A program made the position numbers and the translations under genes. Of a DNA stretch of 55,632 nucleotides, positions 1 to 9,573 are shown piece after piece. The notes under the pieces were generated by a model that made no database searches, had not been told where the DNA came from, and saw only the letters and a list, made by a program, of their open reading frames with translations. Position 1 is the stretch's first letter. Each line of letters starts with the position of its first letter. Source of the stretch: Rs1 sp034111875 (GTDB lineage Bacteria > Pseudomonadota > Gammaproteobacteria > Pseudomonadales > Balneatricaceae); the NCBI GenBank assembly GCA_034111875.1, contig JAWUWK010000055.1, positions 1 through 55,632 of the forward strand. Direction: 5' to 3'.

Positions 1-714
1 ACGAGCAAAAGCTTTATTTAAAGCAAGCAGAAACAGTTTAGGCAGTAGAGAGCTGGCTAAAGCGTTACGCAAAGAAGGCTTCAAAGTCACTAGATACCGT
101 ACAATTAAGCTTATGGAAAGGCTACAGCTAATAGTGGAACAGCGCGTCGCTTATAAAGTAACGACTAAACGCAAACACAGTGATGCCGTCGCAGACAACT
201 ACTGAATATGAATTTTAATCCCATTGGCCCAAACCAAATTTGGGCTGGCGATGTTAGTTATCTAAAAACCGGTGAAGGCTGGTTATATCTCGCCATCGTG
301 ATGGATTTATACTCACGTCGTATTGTTGGCTGGCATATTTGTAAGCGCATGACTTTAGACTTAGTTGAAAGAGCACTGATAAAGGCTCATCACCTGCGCA
401 AGCCACCAAAAGGCGTCGTATTCCATAGTGATAGAGGTTCTCAGTATACGAGTGGTCGCTTTAGAAGAACAAGGTTACAGAGCGAGCATGGGGGATGTTG
501 GAGCATGCTGGGACACTCAGTTGTTGAACGATTCTTTGGTAGCTTAAAGCATGATTGACTATTTAAAGTGCCTCAACCAAAGCGTTCACATATGCATGAC
601 GATGTGGCTAGATACATGAAATATTACAATGTTGATCGACTGCACTCAGCTAACTTGGATCAGTCGCCAATTGAATTTGAAAGTTCCTTTAGAAACGTGT
701 CAGGCTGGAGTTGA
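1..714 (+). pseudogene. IS3-family transposase (OrfB) remnant
   Basis: This is a broken DDE transposase of the IS3 type, entering from the left window edge. Bases 1-200 encode a helix-turn-helix stretch (SRELAKALRKEGFK) that ends at a TGA. The frame then shifts, and from 208 the catalytic part is readable: NQIWAGDVSYL (first Asp), HSDRGSQYTS (second Asp) and VERFFGSLKHD (Glu). The Trp codon expected after KHD is TGA at 556-558. The normal C-terminal part (VARYMKYYNVDRLHSAN to VSGW) continues in frame to a stop at 712-714. At least one frameshift, one nonsense change and a corrupted stretch before the Glu motif make it inactive. The insertion sequence's left end and OrfA lie outside the window. 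Confidence 0.9.
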
Positions 715-836
715 CCAGAACAACCCAATCCAAATTGACTGTGCAGATTTGAACAAGATGTTTTGCACGATCAATGTGCTTTTTTTAAGATGCCCCTAAC
801 AGAGGCGCATAAGAAACATAGGAACAAATCACATAG

Positions 837-905
837 GCTCTGGCATACAGAGCACTGTGAGATCTAGGCATCAATTACTGGCGGTCTGGTTGCCCGACGA
901 AAATT
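837..905 (+). repeat. Dispersed repeat, copy A (5' part)
   Basis: Bases 837-853 form a perfect 6-bp stem around GCATA (GCTCTG/CAGAGC), followed by GTGAGATCTAGGCATC. The same stem and following sequence occur at 46377 (copy D), and related copies start at 2503 and 8516. Copy A matches D from the stem to about 905, including the stretch that encodes the last codons and stop of the AraC gene on the minus strand. The 3' half of the repeat is not seen here. Confidence 0.7.
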
Positions 906-1787
906 AATCTGCTCTGGGTTGCGTCTTACTTTTCCAGCGCTGATAGAGAAGTGTTTCTGAAACACCCTTGAAAAAGCGGACTCTGACTGGTATCCCACTT
1001 GTTCAGCAACATTAGACACGCTATGACCTTCCACCAACGCGCTCCATGCCAACTGCATGCGCCACCACGTTAGATACTGCATCACACTCCAGCCGCTGAG
1101 CTGTTTAAATTGGTTGCTGAAAACAGTACGGGACTGATTCGCTACCCTAGCCAATTCCGCCAGCGTCCAATGCTTTTGAGGATGACGATGCACAGCTTCT
1201 ATGGATTTACTCAGTCGAGGATGTTGGTAAAGCGCTAGGAAACTAGCGCTGACTTGTTGATGGTGAGAGAAATAGTGTTGTAAAGCATAGATAAATAATA
1301 ATTCTGATACATTGTTTAGAATCAGCTTGGATGAGGAACCGCCATGATAGTTTTCGTGCATTATTAATTTGAGTAGTGCGTTTAACCACTGAACACTGTC
1401 TGAAATTTCTACGATAAAAATCGCTGGTAAGCTGTTTAATATCTGTTGTGCCGCCGGATGTTTGAATTGCACTTTCGCACACAACATGCCGGTGCCTTTC
1501 CTATCGCGAGCTTCGACAAAACCTAAGTGCTCTTGCGGCCCGTCACCCCCATCAATAGCTAACATCGTGTGTGCCAATTCGCGGGGGAATATAACTAAGT
1601 CACCACAATTCAGAATGCAATCTAGATGGCCAGGCACTTGCAGTGAACAGCGACCTTGCGTGACGATATGAAAACAGGTTGACCCTACCTCATGCTCACT
1701 AATTTGCCACTGGCCACAGATTTTTGCATTGTGATAAATATCAACCTGCATGCCTAAGGTTGCAAGTACACCAGAAAATGCCTGCAT
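864..1787 (-). CDS. AraC-family transcriptional regulator with N-terminal cupin
   Basis: A one-component regulator of about 307 residues. The N-terminal half resembles the cupin-type ligand domain of AraC regulators (a glycine- and histidine-rich barrel containing QVPGHLDCILNCGDLV). The C-terminal 100 residues hold two helix-turn-helix motifs (WTLAELARVANQSRTVFSNQF and VSNVAEQVGYQSESAFSRVF). The ATG at 1787 is chosen because GGAAAG lies just upstream; an in-frame TTG at 1895 would add 36 residues without a good ribosome site. It is divergent from the carboxymuconolactone-decarboxylase-like gene at 1961, the usual arrangement for a regulator and its target. The last codons and stop lie inside a dispersed repeat, so the C-terminus may have been rewritten by repeat insertion. 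The inducer is unknown. Confidence 0.88.
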   Translation of the reverse strand: MQAFSGVLATLGMQVDIYHNAKICGQWQISEHEVGSTCFHIVTQGRCSLQVPGHLDCILNCGDLVIFPRELAHTMLAIDGGDGPQEHLGFVEARDRKGTGMLCAKVQFKHPAAQQILNSLPAIFIVEISDSVQWLNALLKLIMHENYHGGSSSKLILNNVSELLFIYALQHYFSHHQQVSASFLALYQHPRLSKSIEAVHRHPQKHWTLAELARVANQSRTVFSNQFKQLSGWSVMQYLTWWRMQLAWSALVEGHSVSNVAEQVGYQSESAFSRVFQKHFSISAGKVRRNPEQINFRRATRPPVIDA

Positions 1788-1960
1788 ACATCTTTCCACT
1801 ACTAATAAAACTGAATTAAATAAAATGTCACTAAAAGGTCTAAGTTTATCTTTTTCGTACGATAGAGCATTAAAATAACATTTTTGAGCATTCAATGTTC
1901 AAGTCATTTTCTCTAAACTGACCTCTCTAGCTTTATTAAAACCATTAACAGGAGTACAAC

Positions 1961-2500
1961 ATGAACGATTTCACTTTCCACACCGTCGCAAACACTGCGG
2001 GTGAGCGCCAAGATATATTGCAGAACATTAAAAAAGGCTACGGCTTTGTACCTAATTTATTTGGCTACATGGTTGAAGCACCTATCGCGGTGAAAGCCTA
2101 TTTACAACTCAATGAATTACTCAGTCAGAGCAGTCTACCCGCCGCTCAGTTGCAAGTGGCGCTGTTAGCCAGCAGTGTTGTTAACAATTGTGATTTCTGT
2201 ACCGTCGCCCATCGTGCAATGGGTAAAAAATCAGGTGCTGCCCAACAGAGCTTAGATGCGCTCAATAGTGGGGCTGAGATTGAAAATGCTGAAGATAGAG
2301 CCATCGCAAACATTATCCAGCTGTTGATCAAAAATCGCGGTTGGGTTGAAGAGGCTCAGATCAATGACTTTTTAGCAGCGGGCTTTACAAGACAGCATTT
2401 CATGGAGCTAATCGTAGTCGTGACCATAAAAACATTATCAAATTATGCCAACCATGTGACTAAACCTGAAGCCAACCCAGAATTATTGACCATGCTATAA
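1961..2500 (+). CDS. Carboxymuconolactone decarboxylase/AhpD-like protein
   Basis: A soluble helical protein of 179 residues with the CMD/AhpD fold signature: the CxxC redox pair in NNCDFCTVAHRAMGKK (around residues 75-90), with His after the second Cys. In AhpD-like proteins this Cys pair and His support alkylhydroperoxidase or disulfide reductase activity; many such proteins are annotated as peroxidase-related without a known substrate. The start is clear (AGGAG seven bases before ATG). It is transcribed away from the AraC regulator at 1787 and is probably its target. The dispersed repeat copy B begins immediately after the stop codon. I infer a stress or detoxification role from the family only. 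Confidence 0.85.
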   Translation: MNDFTFHTVANTAGERQDILQNIKKGYGFVPNLFGYMVEAPIAVKAYLQLNELLSQSSLPAAQLQVALLASSVVNNCDFCTVAHRAMGKKSGAAQQSLDALNSGAEIENAEDRAIANIIQLLIKNRGWVEEAQINDFLAAGFTRQHFMELIVVVTIKTLSNYANHVTKPEANPELLTML

Positions 2501-2502
2501 TT

Positions 2503-2730
2503 AGCTAACGGACATGCGCACAAGTCTCGTGCGCCTCTAACATAGAGCATTGTGAAATCAAGGCATCGATTAAAGGCGAGTGACAATTGATACCATCGAG
2601 ATTGGGATGCTCTTTAAGCCCCAACAGGCCGGTTTAATATAGGTTAAATCGTTTGTCAGACAATTTCGTCATTCAACAGCGCTAGCCCTCAGGAATTTAG
2701 ACGGTTTAAACCGGCAGAGAAAATTAGCAT
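2503..2730 (+). repeat. Dispersed repeat, copy B
   Basis: This copy aligns with copy D (46343-46621) along nearly its whole length: GTCTCGTNCGCCTCT, then a stem-loop, GAGCATTG, ATGCTCTTTA, GGTTAA, TTTGTC and a final TTAGCAT. The stem is CTCTA/TAGAG (2535-2547), whereas A and D have CTCTG/CAGAG, so base pairing is kept although the bases differ. A 12-bp palindrome CGGTTTAAACCG lies at 2702-2713. Confidence 0.7.
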
Positions 2731-3593
2731 TTTCCTTAATATAGCAGCTTATATTATCGAGATGGACTTGAGCAAAAGCAAAACTTCGCGCCTCATAATT
2801 TTGTCATGGTTATGTAATCTGATCGTCCTGATTTCCTTTTGTTAGCGAGTCAGGGCTTGTTGAGCTGACAAAACTATCGTGCGAAACATGTCATTTATCT
2901 AGGTCTTTAAATCAGAAAATCCTCAACAGTTAAATCCGTCAAACTCATCTGATGGCGCCTATGTGTTTTGCTTGCTGCATTTAAATATATGCGCCTCGAT
3001 TCAATGTAATTGTTTGATTAGCAGGTAACTTTCGCTACAAGAAAAAACCAATATTTAATGTCATTATTTTACCCTTAGCTTAAAAAAAAAGACGACACAG
3101 AAAAACAATATATTATCTATTAATCGACATTTAATTTCATAAAAATAAAAAAATACTTTCAAGACTTTGAAATTAAATGTAATTCATAAAATTAAATAAT
3201 ATGTAAAATTAGTCACTTAATTTCAACTTAAGCGATCGTGTTTTCTATCATTTGATCTCCCTCAACCAATAGTTAAACATAATGCCAACTAATCAAAAGC
3301 TAACTCAATCACATTAAACAGCTCACCTGTATTAGACACACAGCATCAAACTACAAAGCACCTATTTAAAAAAGCCATCTTTACAATAGCCTTGTTATTT
3401 TTCTATTCACCGGCGTTTTCTCTACTTTAGGAAATAACAATCAATACACTACACAATCACTTGGGCTCAATGGGGAACTAAAATATAATAATTATACTAA
3501 CCGCACCGGTTATGCTTTGGGTTGCAAACTGAGTAATGGCATAAACATATGCCATTACTCATTGAACTGCCGGCCTCTCTCTTTAAGAGCAGT
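2731..3593. other. AT-rich intergenic region with a possible secreted-protein remnant
   Basis: No intact gene is seen. From about 3358 on the plus strand a signal-peptide-like stretch can be read (FKKAIFTIALLFFYSPAFS), then a stop. One base further on, a second frame reads LGLNGELKYNNYTNRTGYAL up to about 3540. This could be a decayed small exported protein, but there is no ATG and no second copy to compare. The rest is AT-rich and featureless apart from the hairpin at 3531-3560. Confidence 0.35.
3531..3560. terminator. Perfect 13-bp hairpin downstream of the DHH gene
   Basis: GAGTAATGGCATA and TATGCCATTACTC pair perfectly around a 4-base loop. It lies 34 bases past the stop codon of the minus-strand DHH gene. 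No T-run follows on either strand, so it may be a Rho-assisted terminator, an RNA-stabilising stem or a protein-binding palindrome. Confidence 0.5.
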
Positions 3594-4406
3594 TTATAGA
3601 TCAACATCAGGTTTATCAACGGCAAAAGCAGCGGCATGAAAATGCCCACCACCACCATACTTTTCAGCAATAATCGCCACATCAATGCCATCTTTAGCTG
3701 AACGCAATGAATACACGCGTTTATCGAAACGATCAAAGTATAACGCCGCAAACGGAAAACCCTGAGCTAATAGATCGCCCATTTCACTGACCAAATGTGT
3801 CGCGTTAACGCAGGGGACGCGATAACCACCAATGCTGCCCATAGGGATTTTCTCACCTTTTGGGGTGCGGGCTAACTGTAGATTTTGATAATCGACAATA
3901 GCGTCACCTTGAAGAATTAATTCTGCTACTTTTGCATCATTTAAATAGGCCATCCATAACGTTAGCTGCCTCGGCAACGTCAATAGTGCGGCTGAAACTT
4001 GTTTGCTGTTTTGCATGTCCCAGAGCCACAAATCACGATCTTGGATGTAATTGAGCAGCAGTGGCACTGGCATCTCAGGATTCAAAATTTGCCAGGTTAA
4101 AACTGCGCCTGAATGTGACATATCGAATATGCAATAATCAAGTCCCTCAAGATCTTGCATTGCACTTTTATGGTGATCTATGACGATTAACGAATCTGCT
4201 TGTTGGTTCAACGCGATAAGTGTTTCTCGGCCATAAGAGAAGTCCACAATGAATACAGTTTTTCCCGTCACATCAGGTACTTGATCACCATATTGTGCAG
4301 ACATATAGTCACATTCAACCCCGAGTCGATCGCAGTAAACTTTCACTGCCAGCGCAGCACCAAAACCATCGGTACAGTTTTTATGGTAAATACATAAATA
4401 ACTCAT
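3594..4406 (-). CDS. DHH-family phosphoesterase
   Basis: A predicted cytoplasmic metal-dependent phosphoesterase of about 270 residues. It has the N-terminal metal motif (CIYHKNCTDGFGAALA), the central Asp motif (FIVDFSYG), the defining DHH motif (LIVIDHHKSA, about residue 80) and the C-terminal DHHA1 substrate motif with four glycines (EKYGGGGHFHAAAF). Family members act on oligoribonucleotides, pAp or similar phosphate esters; this one is a small DHH-DHHA1 protein, not the larger RecJ. The ATG at 4406 is preferred over 4436 because AGGA precedes it and the conserved H-x4-D motif starts within ten residues. It stands alone, so context gives no substrate. Confidence 0.85.
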   Translation of the reverse strand: MSYLCIYHKNCTDGFGAALAVKVYCDRLGVECDYMSAQYGDQVPDVTGKTVFIVDFSYGRETLIALNQQADSLIVIDHHKSAMQDLEGLDYCIFDMSHSGAVLTWQILNPEMPVPLLLNYIQDRDLWLWDMQNSKQVSAALLTLPRQLTLWMAYLNDAKVAELILQGDAIVDYQNLQLARTPKGEKIPMGSIGGYRVPCVNATHLVSEMGDLLAQGFPFAALYFDRFDKRVYSLRSAKDGIDVAIIAEKYGGGGHFHAAAFAVDKPDVDL

Positions 4407-5050
4407 TCTAAGATTCCTAAAGTTGTGACCTATCAATTGGCCTTTTAATGATCATCGATCCTCTTTAGACTCAGTCGAGCCCGATATAACTATTGATATT
4501 TGCAGGCAAAAAATCATAGTCTTTTGCTTGCGAAAAATATTAAAAAGTAATTCCGCAAGATCTAAACTGCTAATAGTATAGTTAGCCTTAACAGTTTTCT
4601 TGAACAGGATAATACTGCGCGGGGACACTCGCTACCCATATCCATCCACAAAATATCTCTAGGAGCTTGTTGAACTTGGTCGATCACAGCGAGAAGAAGT
4701 AAATTTTAGGCAGACTACTTGTTCTTCTAAAGAGAATATCGGTGGTACTTAAAATAAAAAACACCCTTAGTATATTCTAAGGTCAAGAAACCGACCAAGA
4801 CAGTCTTATTATGGTGCTTTTAATCTGTGGAAACAACAAGCGCCAGAGACGAAACACCTTCAGATAAAGCAAAACACAGCAAAGAGAGCAACATTTTAAG
4901 TCGGTTATCCCTTCCAAGGCCTTAGAAAAATTGCTTCACACGCCACACTCTTAGGCGATTATTTTCATCATTATAAACCTCTACCGAGGCGGTTAAGACT
5001 CCATTCCCACAACGTAGATCAATGCCCAAGAATCAGGCTTTATTTAGCAT
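4407..5050. other. Intergenic region with inverted repeats, no gene seen
   Basis: No coding sequence is recognisable. CTTGGTCG (4675-4682) and CGACCAAG (4792-4799) form a spaced 8-bp inverted repeat enclosing about 110 bases, with a smaller hairpin CCTTAG/CTAAGG at 4765-4782 inside it. This could be a small miniature element, but only one copy is visible. Confidence 0.35.
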
Positions 5051-7291
5051 TTATCTAGTAAAATCTAGTAACCAACGATTAAATTCCTCAATGGATAGTG
5101 GTTCAGAAAAATAAAACCCCTGTACTATTTCACAACCAGATTCTACTAAAAAATCTAACTGTTCTAGTGTTTCTACTCCTTCGGCAACCACACCAATACC
5201 TAGTGCATTCGCCATTGAAAAAATTGCCAACACTATGGCAACGTCATCGACATCATCCGGTACACTATTAATAAAAGAGCGATCAATTTTCAATATATCA
5301 ATAGGTAATTGTTTCAAGTAACCTAACGACGAGTAACCCGTGCCAAAATCATCCATTGCAATAACAATACCCAGAGAGCGAATTTGTTGTAAAGTAGCAA
5401 TCGAGCCTTCAATATCTTCGATAACTGCACTTTCTGTTATCTCTATTTCCAATTCACCTGCTTTAATTTGATAACGCTCTAAGCTAGCTTTTAAATAGCT
5501 GTAGAGCTTCGAGTCTTGTAATTGTTTAGGCGACAAGTTGACGGCTATGCTGATTGATTTTTTTTCTTCTTCTCGCCATTTCATAAGCAGTATACAGGCT
5601 TGCTCAATTACCCAATAACCAATGGCGCAAATCAAATTATTCTGCTCGGCTATGGGGATAAAAACATCCGGAGCACATACAATTTTTCCATTACGTTTCC
5701 AGCGGATAAGTGCTTCTGCACTGTTGCTAGAGAAGTTTTTGCCATTGAGTGATATTTTAGGCTGTATATAGAGCTCGAATTCCCCAGCCTTGACTGCCTG
5801 CTCAAGTTCTTGGATTATTTTCTGTTCTCGCTTTCTATGTCGATCTAATTTCGAAGAGAAAAAACACATTTCTCCCCTACCTTGGCTCTTTGCTTGAAAC
5901 ATGGCTGCATCGGAATGTTTGATCAAGGCTTGCGCAGTTTGCGCATCTTCTGGATAGGTAGAAATACCTATACTGACACCTGTATGGATTTGCAAATTAT
6001 CTAACAAAAATATTTGAGCGGCTATATCAATCAGCTTTTGTGCCAATATGACCAGCGCGTTGCTATCATAAAAATCTTTTACGATAATAGTAAACTCGTC
6101 TCCTCCAACCCGATAGAGAACATCGGTTTGACGCAGTTGTTCTGAAAAGCGCTGGCACAGAGCGACCAATAATTGATCTCCTACGTGATGACCAAAACTA
6201 TCATTTACCCACTTAAACTTGTCTAAGTCTATATATAACAGGGCAATATTACTTTCTTCAAGTGCCGCCTTTTGCAGTTGATTCTCAAGATCTTGCATAA
6301 AAGCATGACGATTATAGACCTTAGTTAAGGTATCTTTGTATGCTAGATGCTGTAATTTTTTTTGTGCAGCCTTCTCTTCGGTTATATCATTTAGCACACC
6401 CACATAAGTCACTAGTTTACCTTTACTGATCACTTTGTGTAGATTGAGTAATCCAGGGAAATCGTCACCTTCACGGCGGGCCACAACCACCTCGCCTTCC
6501 CAACTCTGCAGATCGTGTTTTTCAATTAAATCTAACACAGTGTAATCAGGGTACTCTTGTGCATACAGGGGAGGGGTATGATTCTCATCGGTTATAGAGG
6601 CGCTTTTGATCATTTTTAAGTAACTAGGATTAGTATCAATGATAACCCCTGCCTTATCTAAGACAAAAACAGCCTCTTTAAGAGAGCTTAAAGCGCGGTG
6701 CGCTACTTCCCATGACTGTAAAGGAGACACTAAAGTTTTTCTTAACACTATGTAGAGGATGAAAATAAACAATAAGCTAATGATAGCCACTTGAGTAATA
6801 TCAACAAGTAGATTGGTTTGTATATTTTTCGAAAACCCCTGGTCACTATAAAGCACTTCAATATAGCCTATGGTCATTCGTTCGTGGACAATAGGAAATC
6901 GTAATTTTTGTTCACTGGCCTCCCATACTTTGTCATGCCTATCTGCTACATATAATTCTATTGAATCTCCTTGTTTAATTTTCCCTGTATATAGATGTTC
7001 AAAGATACCAAATACTTTGATCCCCCTTACAAAGGAAGACTGCATTTCAGCATCGAGAATAGAACTCGCAAAGTCAACTGAGTAATGACGATCATAAGCT
7101 TTGAGGTAAATATCCCAGATAGATATTTTTACCGAACTTGCTACCCGCCTACCGACCTCTTCACTGGCGTCTTGCACTAATATTTTGGTTAAATTCACAT
7201 TCCAAGTGTAGCGCACTGCGACAAAGCACGACATAACAGTGAAAGTGATAGCACTCAAAATTATAAGCAACCTAAGTGTCAGCCGGCTCAA
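5051..7291 (-). CDS. Membrane PAS-GGDEF-EAL protein (cyclic-di-GMP turnover)
   Basis: A 746-residue inner-membrane signalling protein. Transmembrane segments lie at about 7-27 and 164-184 and enclose a periplasmic sensing domain of about 135 residues. A PAS domain (200-310), a diguanylate cyclase domain (315-480) and a phosphodiesterase domain (490-745) follow. The GGDEF motif is intact at 396-400, and an allosteric I-site RQTD (387-390) lies exactly five residues upstream. The EAL motif (526-528), MDDFGTGYSS and VAEGVET are also intact, so both activities could be real. It starts 43 bases after the stop of the TRAP-type binding lipoprotein, which suggests one operon in which that protein may deliver a ligand signal to the periplasmic domain. 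Confidence 0.92.
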   Translation of the reverse strand: MSRLTLRLLIILSAITFTVMSCFVAVRYTWNVNLTKILVQDASEEVGRRVASSVKISIWDIYLKAYDRHYSVDFASSILDAEMQSSFVRGIKVFGIFEHLYTGKIKQGDSIELYVADRHDKVWEASEQKLRFPIVHERMTIGYIEVLYSDQGFSKNIQTNLLVDITQVAIISLLFIFILYIVLRKTLVSPLQSWEVAHRALSSLKEAVFVLDKAGVIIDTNPSYLKMIKSASITDENHTPPLYAQEYPDYTVLDLIEKHDLQSWEGEVVVARREGDDFPGLLNLHKVISKGKLVTYVGVLNDITEEKAAQKKLQHLAYKDTLTKVYNRHAFMQDLENQLQKAALEESNIALLYIDLDKFKWVNDSFGHHVGDQLLVALCQRFSEQLRQTDVLYRVGGDEFTIIVKDFYDSNALVILAQKLIDIAAQIFLLDNLQIHTGVSIGISTYPEDAQTAQALIKHSDAAMFQAKSQGRGEMCFFSSKLDRHRKREQKIIQELEQAVKAGEFELYIQPKISLNGKNFSSNSAEALIRWKRNGKIVCAPDVFIPIAEQNNLICAIGYWVIEQACILLMKWREEEKKSISIAVNLSPKQLQDSKLYSYLKASLERYQIKAGELEIEITESAVIEDIEGSIATLQQIRSLGIVIAMDDFGTGYSSLGYLKQLPIDILKIDRSFINSVPDDVDDVAIVLAIFSMANALGIGVVAEGVETLEQLDFLVESGCEIVQGFYFSEPLSIEEFNRWLLDFTR

Positions 7292-7334
7292 TATTATTTA
7301 CTCAGATTATTGTACATAGCGTTATCGCAATGGC

Positions 7335-8405
7335 TTATTCATAACTTCCAAACCATTCATAATACTCATCGTATCTTTGTTTAAATATTTTCTTTTCTGT
7401 AATGATTTTTTTACTCAACACACTAGTTTCAGCATAACTCTTCATAATGCCATTAGTAGCTGTTCGCCATATTTCGATATCAGCACCTGTCCATACATTA
7501 ATAGACACTCCGTTATCGATAAACTTTTTAAGAGAATCGAAATCAGCCACTTTCGCTTTTAAGGTAGTTTGCAGAGTATAATTTTTAATCGCTGACTCCA
7601 AAATTAACTGAAGGTCTTTAGGCAATTCATTAAAAGCTTGTTCGTTGATTAAAAAATCAGAGAGTACAGAGGGCTGCCAAATAGCTGGAACAATAGCATG
7701 ACGGGCTATGTCATTTAACCCTAGATCCCATGCACCGGTGGTCGTAGTCCATTCAACAGCATCAATAACTCCACTTTCGAGTGCGGGTCGAATTTCTTCA
7801 GGCAGAAGCGGAATAGTAAAAGCTCCTGCTGCAGCTGATAATACCTCACTAGGTAGACCAGGGCCAATTCTTACCTTCTTCTTTTTCAAATCACTTAAGC
7901 CTTTAATAGGCTCTTTAGAAAGTAATCCAAATTCCATACCGGCCCACCAGGCAGGTCGCCACATCACCCCTTCTGGCAGAGACAGTGAATTTGCCAATTT
8001 TGTGCCTTCTCCCGCCATGAAAAACATCATCGAGGCATCAATATTCATAAAATCGAAAGGCCCTGCGTTAAGTAAAGCCCATTCAGGATTTTGCCCAGAC
8101 CACCAATTTGGCCAACCATTACCCATCTCAATTCGCCTGTCTTTGACTGCATTAAAGATATCAGGCCCTGATGTTAACTCACCACTGGAGTGCACTGTAA
8201 TTTGCAAACGATTTCCGCTCATCTGCTTTATATTTTCCGAAAAAACCTTAAGCTCTTGGAAATCTATACTTTTTTCTAGCGCATGGGACTGCAATTGCCA
8301 CTGAAAACGCTGAGGATCTCTATCAAAACAACCTTGCAGATAAAGCAACGCAAATAGGAACAACAAGCGACCCATTAATTTTTTGCCAACAACAGATGCC
8401 TTCAT
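7335..8405 (-). CDS. TRAP-type (DctP-like) solute-binding lipoprotein
   Basis: A periplasmic binding protein of about 356 residues. It begins with a lipoprotein signal (basic start, hydrophobic core and LQGC at about residues 23-26), so it is expected to be membrane-anchored. The DctP fold shows in GNGWPNWWSGQ, VRIGPGLPSEVLSAAAGAF and SGVIDAVEWTTTTGAWDLGL; the ESGVIDAVEW region carries substrate contacts in organic-acid-binding TRAP proteins. The start at 8405 is set by AGAGG just upstream; the open frame extends to 8498 without a better site. No DctQ or DctM permease gene is nearby, and the next gene on the strand is the GGDEF-EAL protein, so this may be a sensory rather than a transport binding protein. 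Confidence 0.87.
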   Translation of the reverse strand: MKASVVGKKLMGRLLFLFALLYLQGCFDRDPQRFQWQLQSHALEKSIDFQELKVFSENIKQMSGNRLQITVHSSGELTSGPDIFNAVKDRRIEMGNGWPNWWSGQNPEWALLNAGPFDFMNIDASMMFFMAGEGTKLANSLSLPEGVMWRPAWWAGMEFGLLSKEPIKGLSDLKKKKVRIGPGLPSEVLSAAAGAFTIPLLPEEIRPALESGVIDAVEWTTTTGAWDLGLNDIARHAIVPAIWQPSVLSDFLINEQAFNELPKDLQLILESAIKNYTLQTTLKAKVADFDSLKKFIDNGVSINVWTGADIEIWRTATNGIMKSYAETSVLSKKIITEKKIFKQRYDEYYEWFGSYE

Positions 8406-8515
8406 CATGCCTCTTTTTTTATTATTCTGGATGGATACGAGTATCGATATTTTCTGCTCAGAGGCATTGACGCTTGACAGGGGCGACCATCTAATCATGC
8501 GAATAAATATCCTAT

Positions 8516-8700
8516 GCCTATTGCATAAAAAGCATTGTGAGATCTAGACATAAATTAAAGACAGGCTAAAAAACGGCGAACTGCTTTTTTAGGTAGCGTG
8601 GAAAAGACTGGTCATGCCATTGCGCTATCCATGCCGTATTTAGCCGTTTTTAAGCTCGCACTGACAATACAGAACTTATTCGCATGCCTCCTAGCTTAAC
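8516..8700 (+). repeat. Dispersed repeat, copy C
   Basis: This copy shares AGCATTGTGAGATCTAG with copies A and B, and shares the 3' half with copy D (TCAT-CCATTGCGCTA, TTTAGC-G-TTTT, CAGNACTTATTNGCAT and a final CCTAGCTTAAC). The 5' stem is degenerate in this copy. It lies upstream of the TRAP-type binding protein gene and may overlap its promoter region. Confidence 0.65.
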
Positions 8701-9104
8701 TCTTGAAATCATGCCCATACGGCTGTGACAATAAGTCTCTACATTTATTGTTCAGTTATACACACGACATATTTAAAACTAATTAACGATCATTATCCAG
8801 AGTGCCTATATGCGACATATATAAAAGTTTATTAATAAAATATTCATTTTATGGTTATGTAAAATTCACTTTTATAGTGAGCATAATCATAATTGTTAAT
8901 ACTTTTTTGCAGTTGCAAACGAAGTAGAGTCTGTCAGAAAACCTTCTGCAAATAGGATCTGCTTTCTGTCTATTTTAAGTTTTTTAAAATCAACGTTCTC
9001 AAATCATCGAAAACAATCTAAGTTGTAAACGTTTCGTTTCTTTTACCGCATTTTAGAGATACTTTAGCCTCCTTTGGCAGGTGATTGGTGTGTTGTTAAT
9101 CTGG
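8701..9104. other. Intergenic region, nothing recognised
   Basis: AT-rich sequence between repeat copy C and the transposase remnant at 9105. I see no gene, RNA or clear hairpin in it. Confidence 0.4.
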
Positions 9105-9475
9105 CTAGGCAGCAATATCTTTTATATGACGGTACTCCTGAACTTGCCTTTTCTTCATTTTCCGAACTTCATCCAACTCATTTTGAAGTAGAAAGTTGCC
9201 CAGTCGGTGAATATTACTCGCCAACACTGACATCGCCACATAACGCTTAAAGCCTTCAATTCGATGATCTGGACATTTATCTAATTCATGATGATCTAAT
9301 GCATTAATGTCCGATGCCACTGCGCTATGCTTTCGCTTGGCCCGCTTAAATTCTAAATGGTATCGCGCGCTTTTTCATCAATCTTACGTCTACCTTTCAC
9401 GGGAAGTATAATTCGTTCAAATTGTGGAGCTAACTGCTCATAATTTGCAGGGCAATAGCCGAACTAAAAATTATT
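9105..9475 (-). pseudogene. Transposase C-terminal remnant (ISNCY-like)
   Basis: Reading the minus strand from about 9475, the peptide FGYCPANYEQLAPQFER and ILPVKGRRKIDEKAR is followed by a frameshift near 9365. RYHLEFKRAKRKHSAVA, ALDHHELDKCPDHRIEGFKR and YVAMSVLASNIHRLGNFLL then follow, ending at a TAA at 9105. The pattern of HH-x3-KCPDH-x2-GFKRYV is typical of the C-terminus of an ISNCY-type transposase. The N-terminal two-thirds are missing. Family placement is from memory of the motif. Confidence 0.6.
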
Positions 9476-9573
9476 TTTTTTGGCCAATAAGGTCATGATC
9501 TTTCGATTAAATTTTATTTATTATGATGCAATAGTTCCCGACTAACTCAACTGAGAGACATAGCCCAGAATAT

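Noticed and set aside
7708..8304. Open frame of 198 codons on the plus strand
   Set aside because: It is antisense to the well-supported TRAP-type binding protein; its composition is that of a shadow frame.
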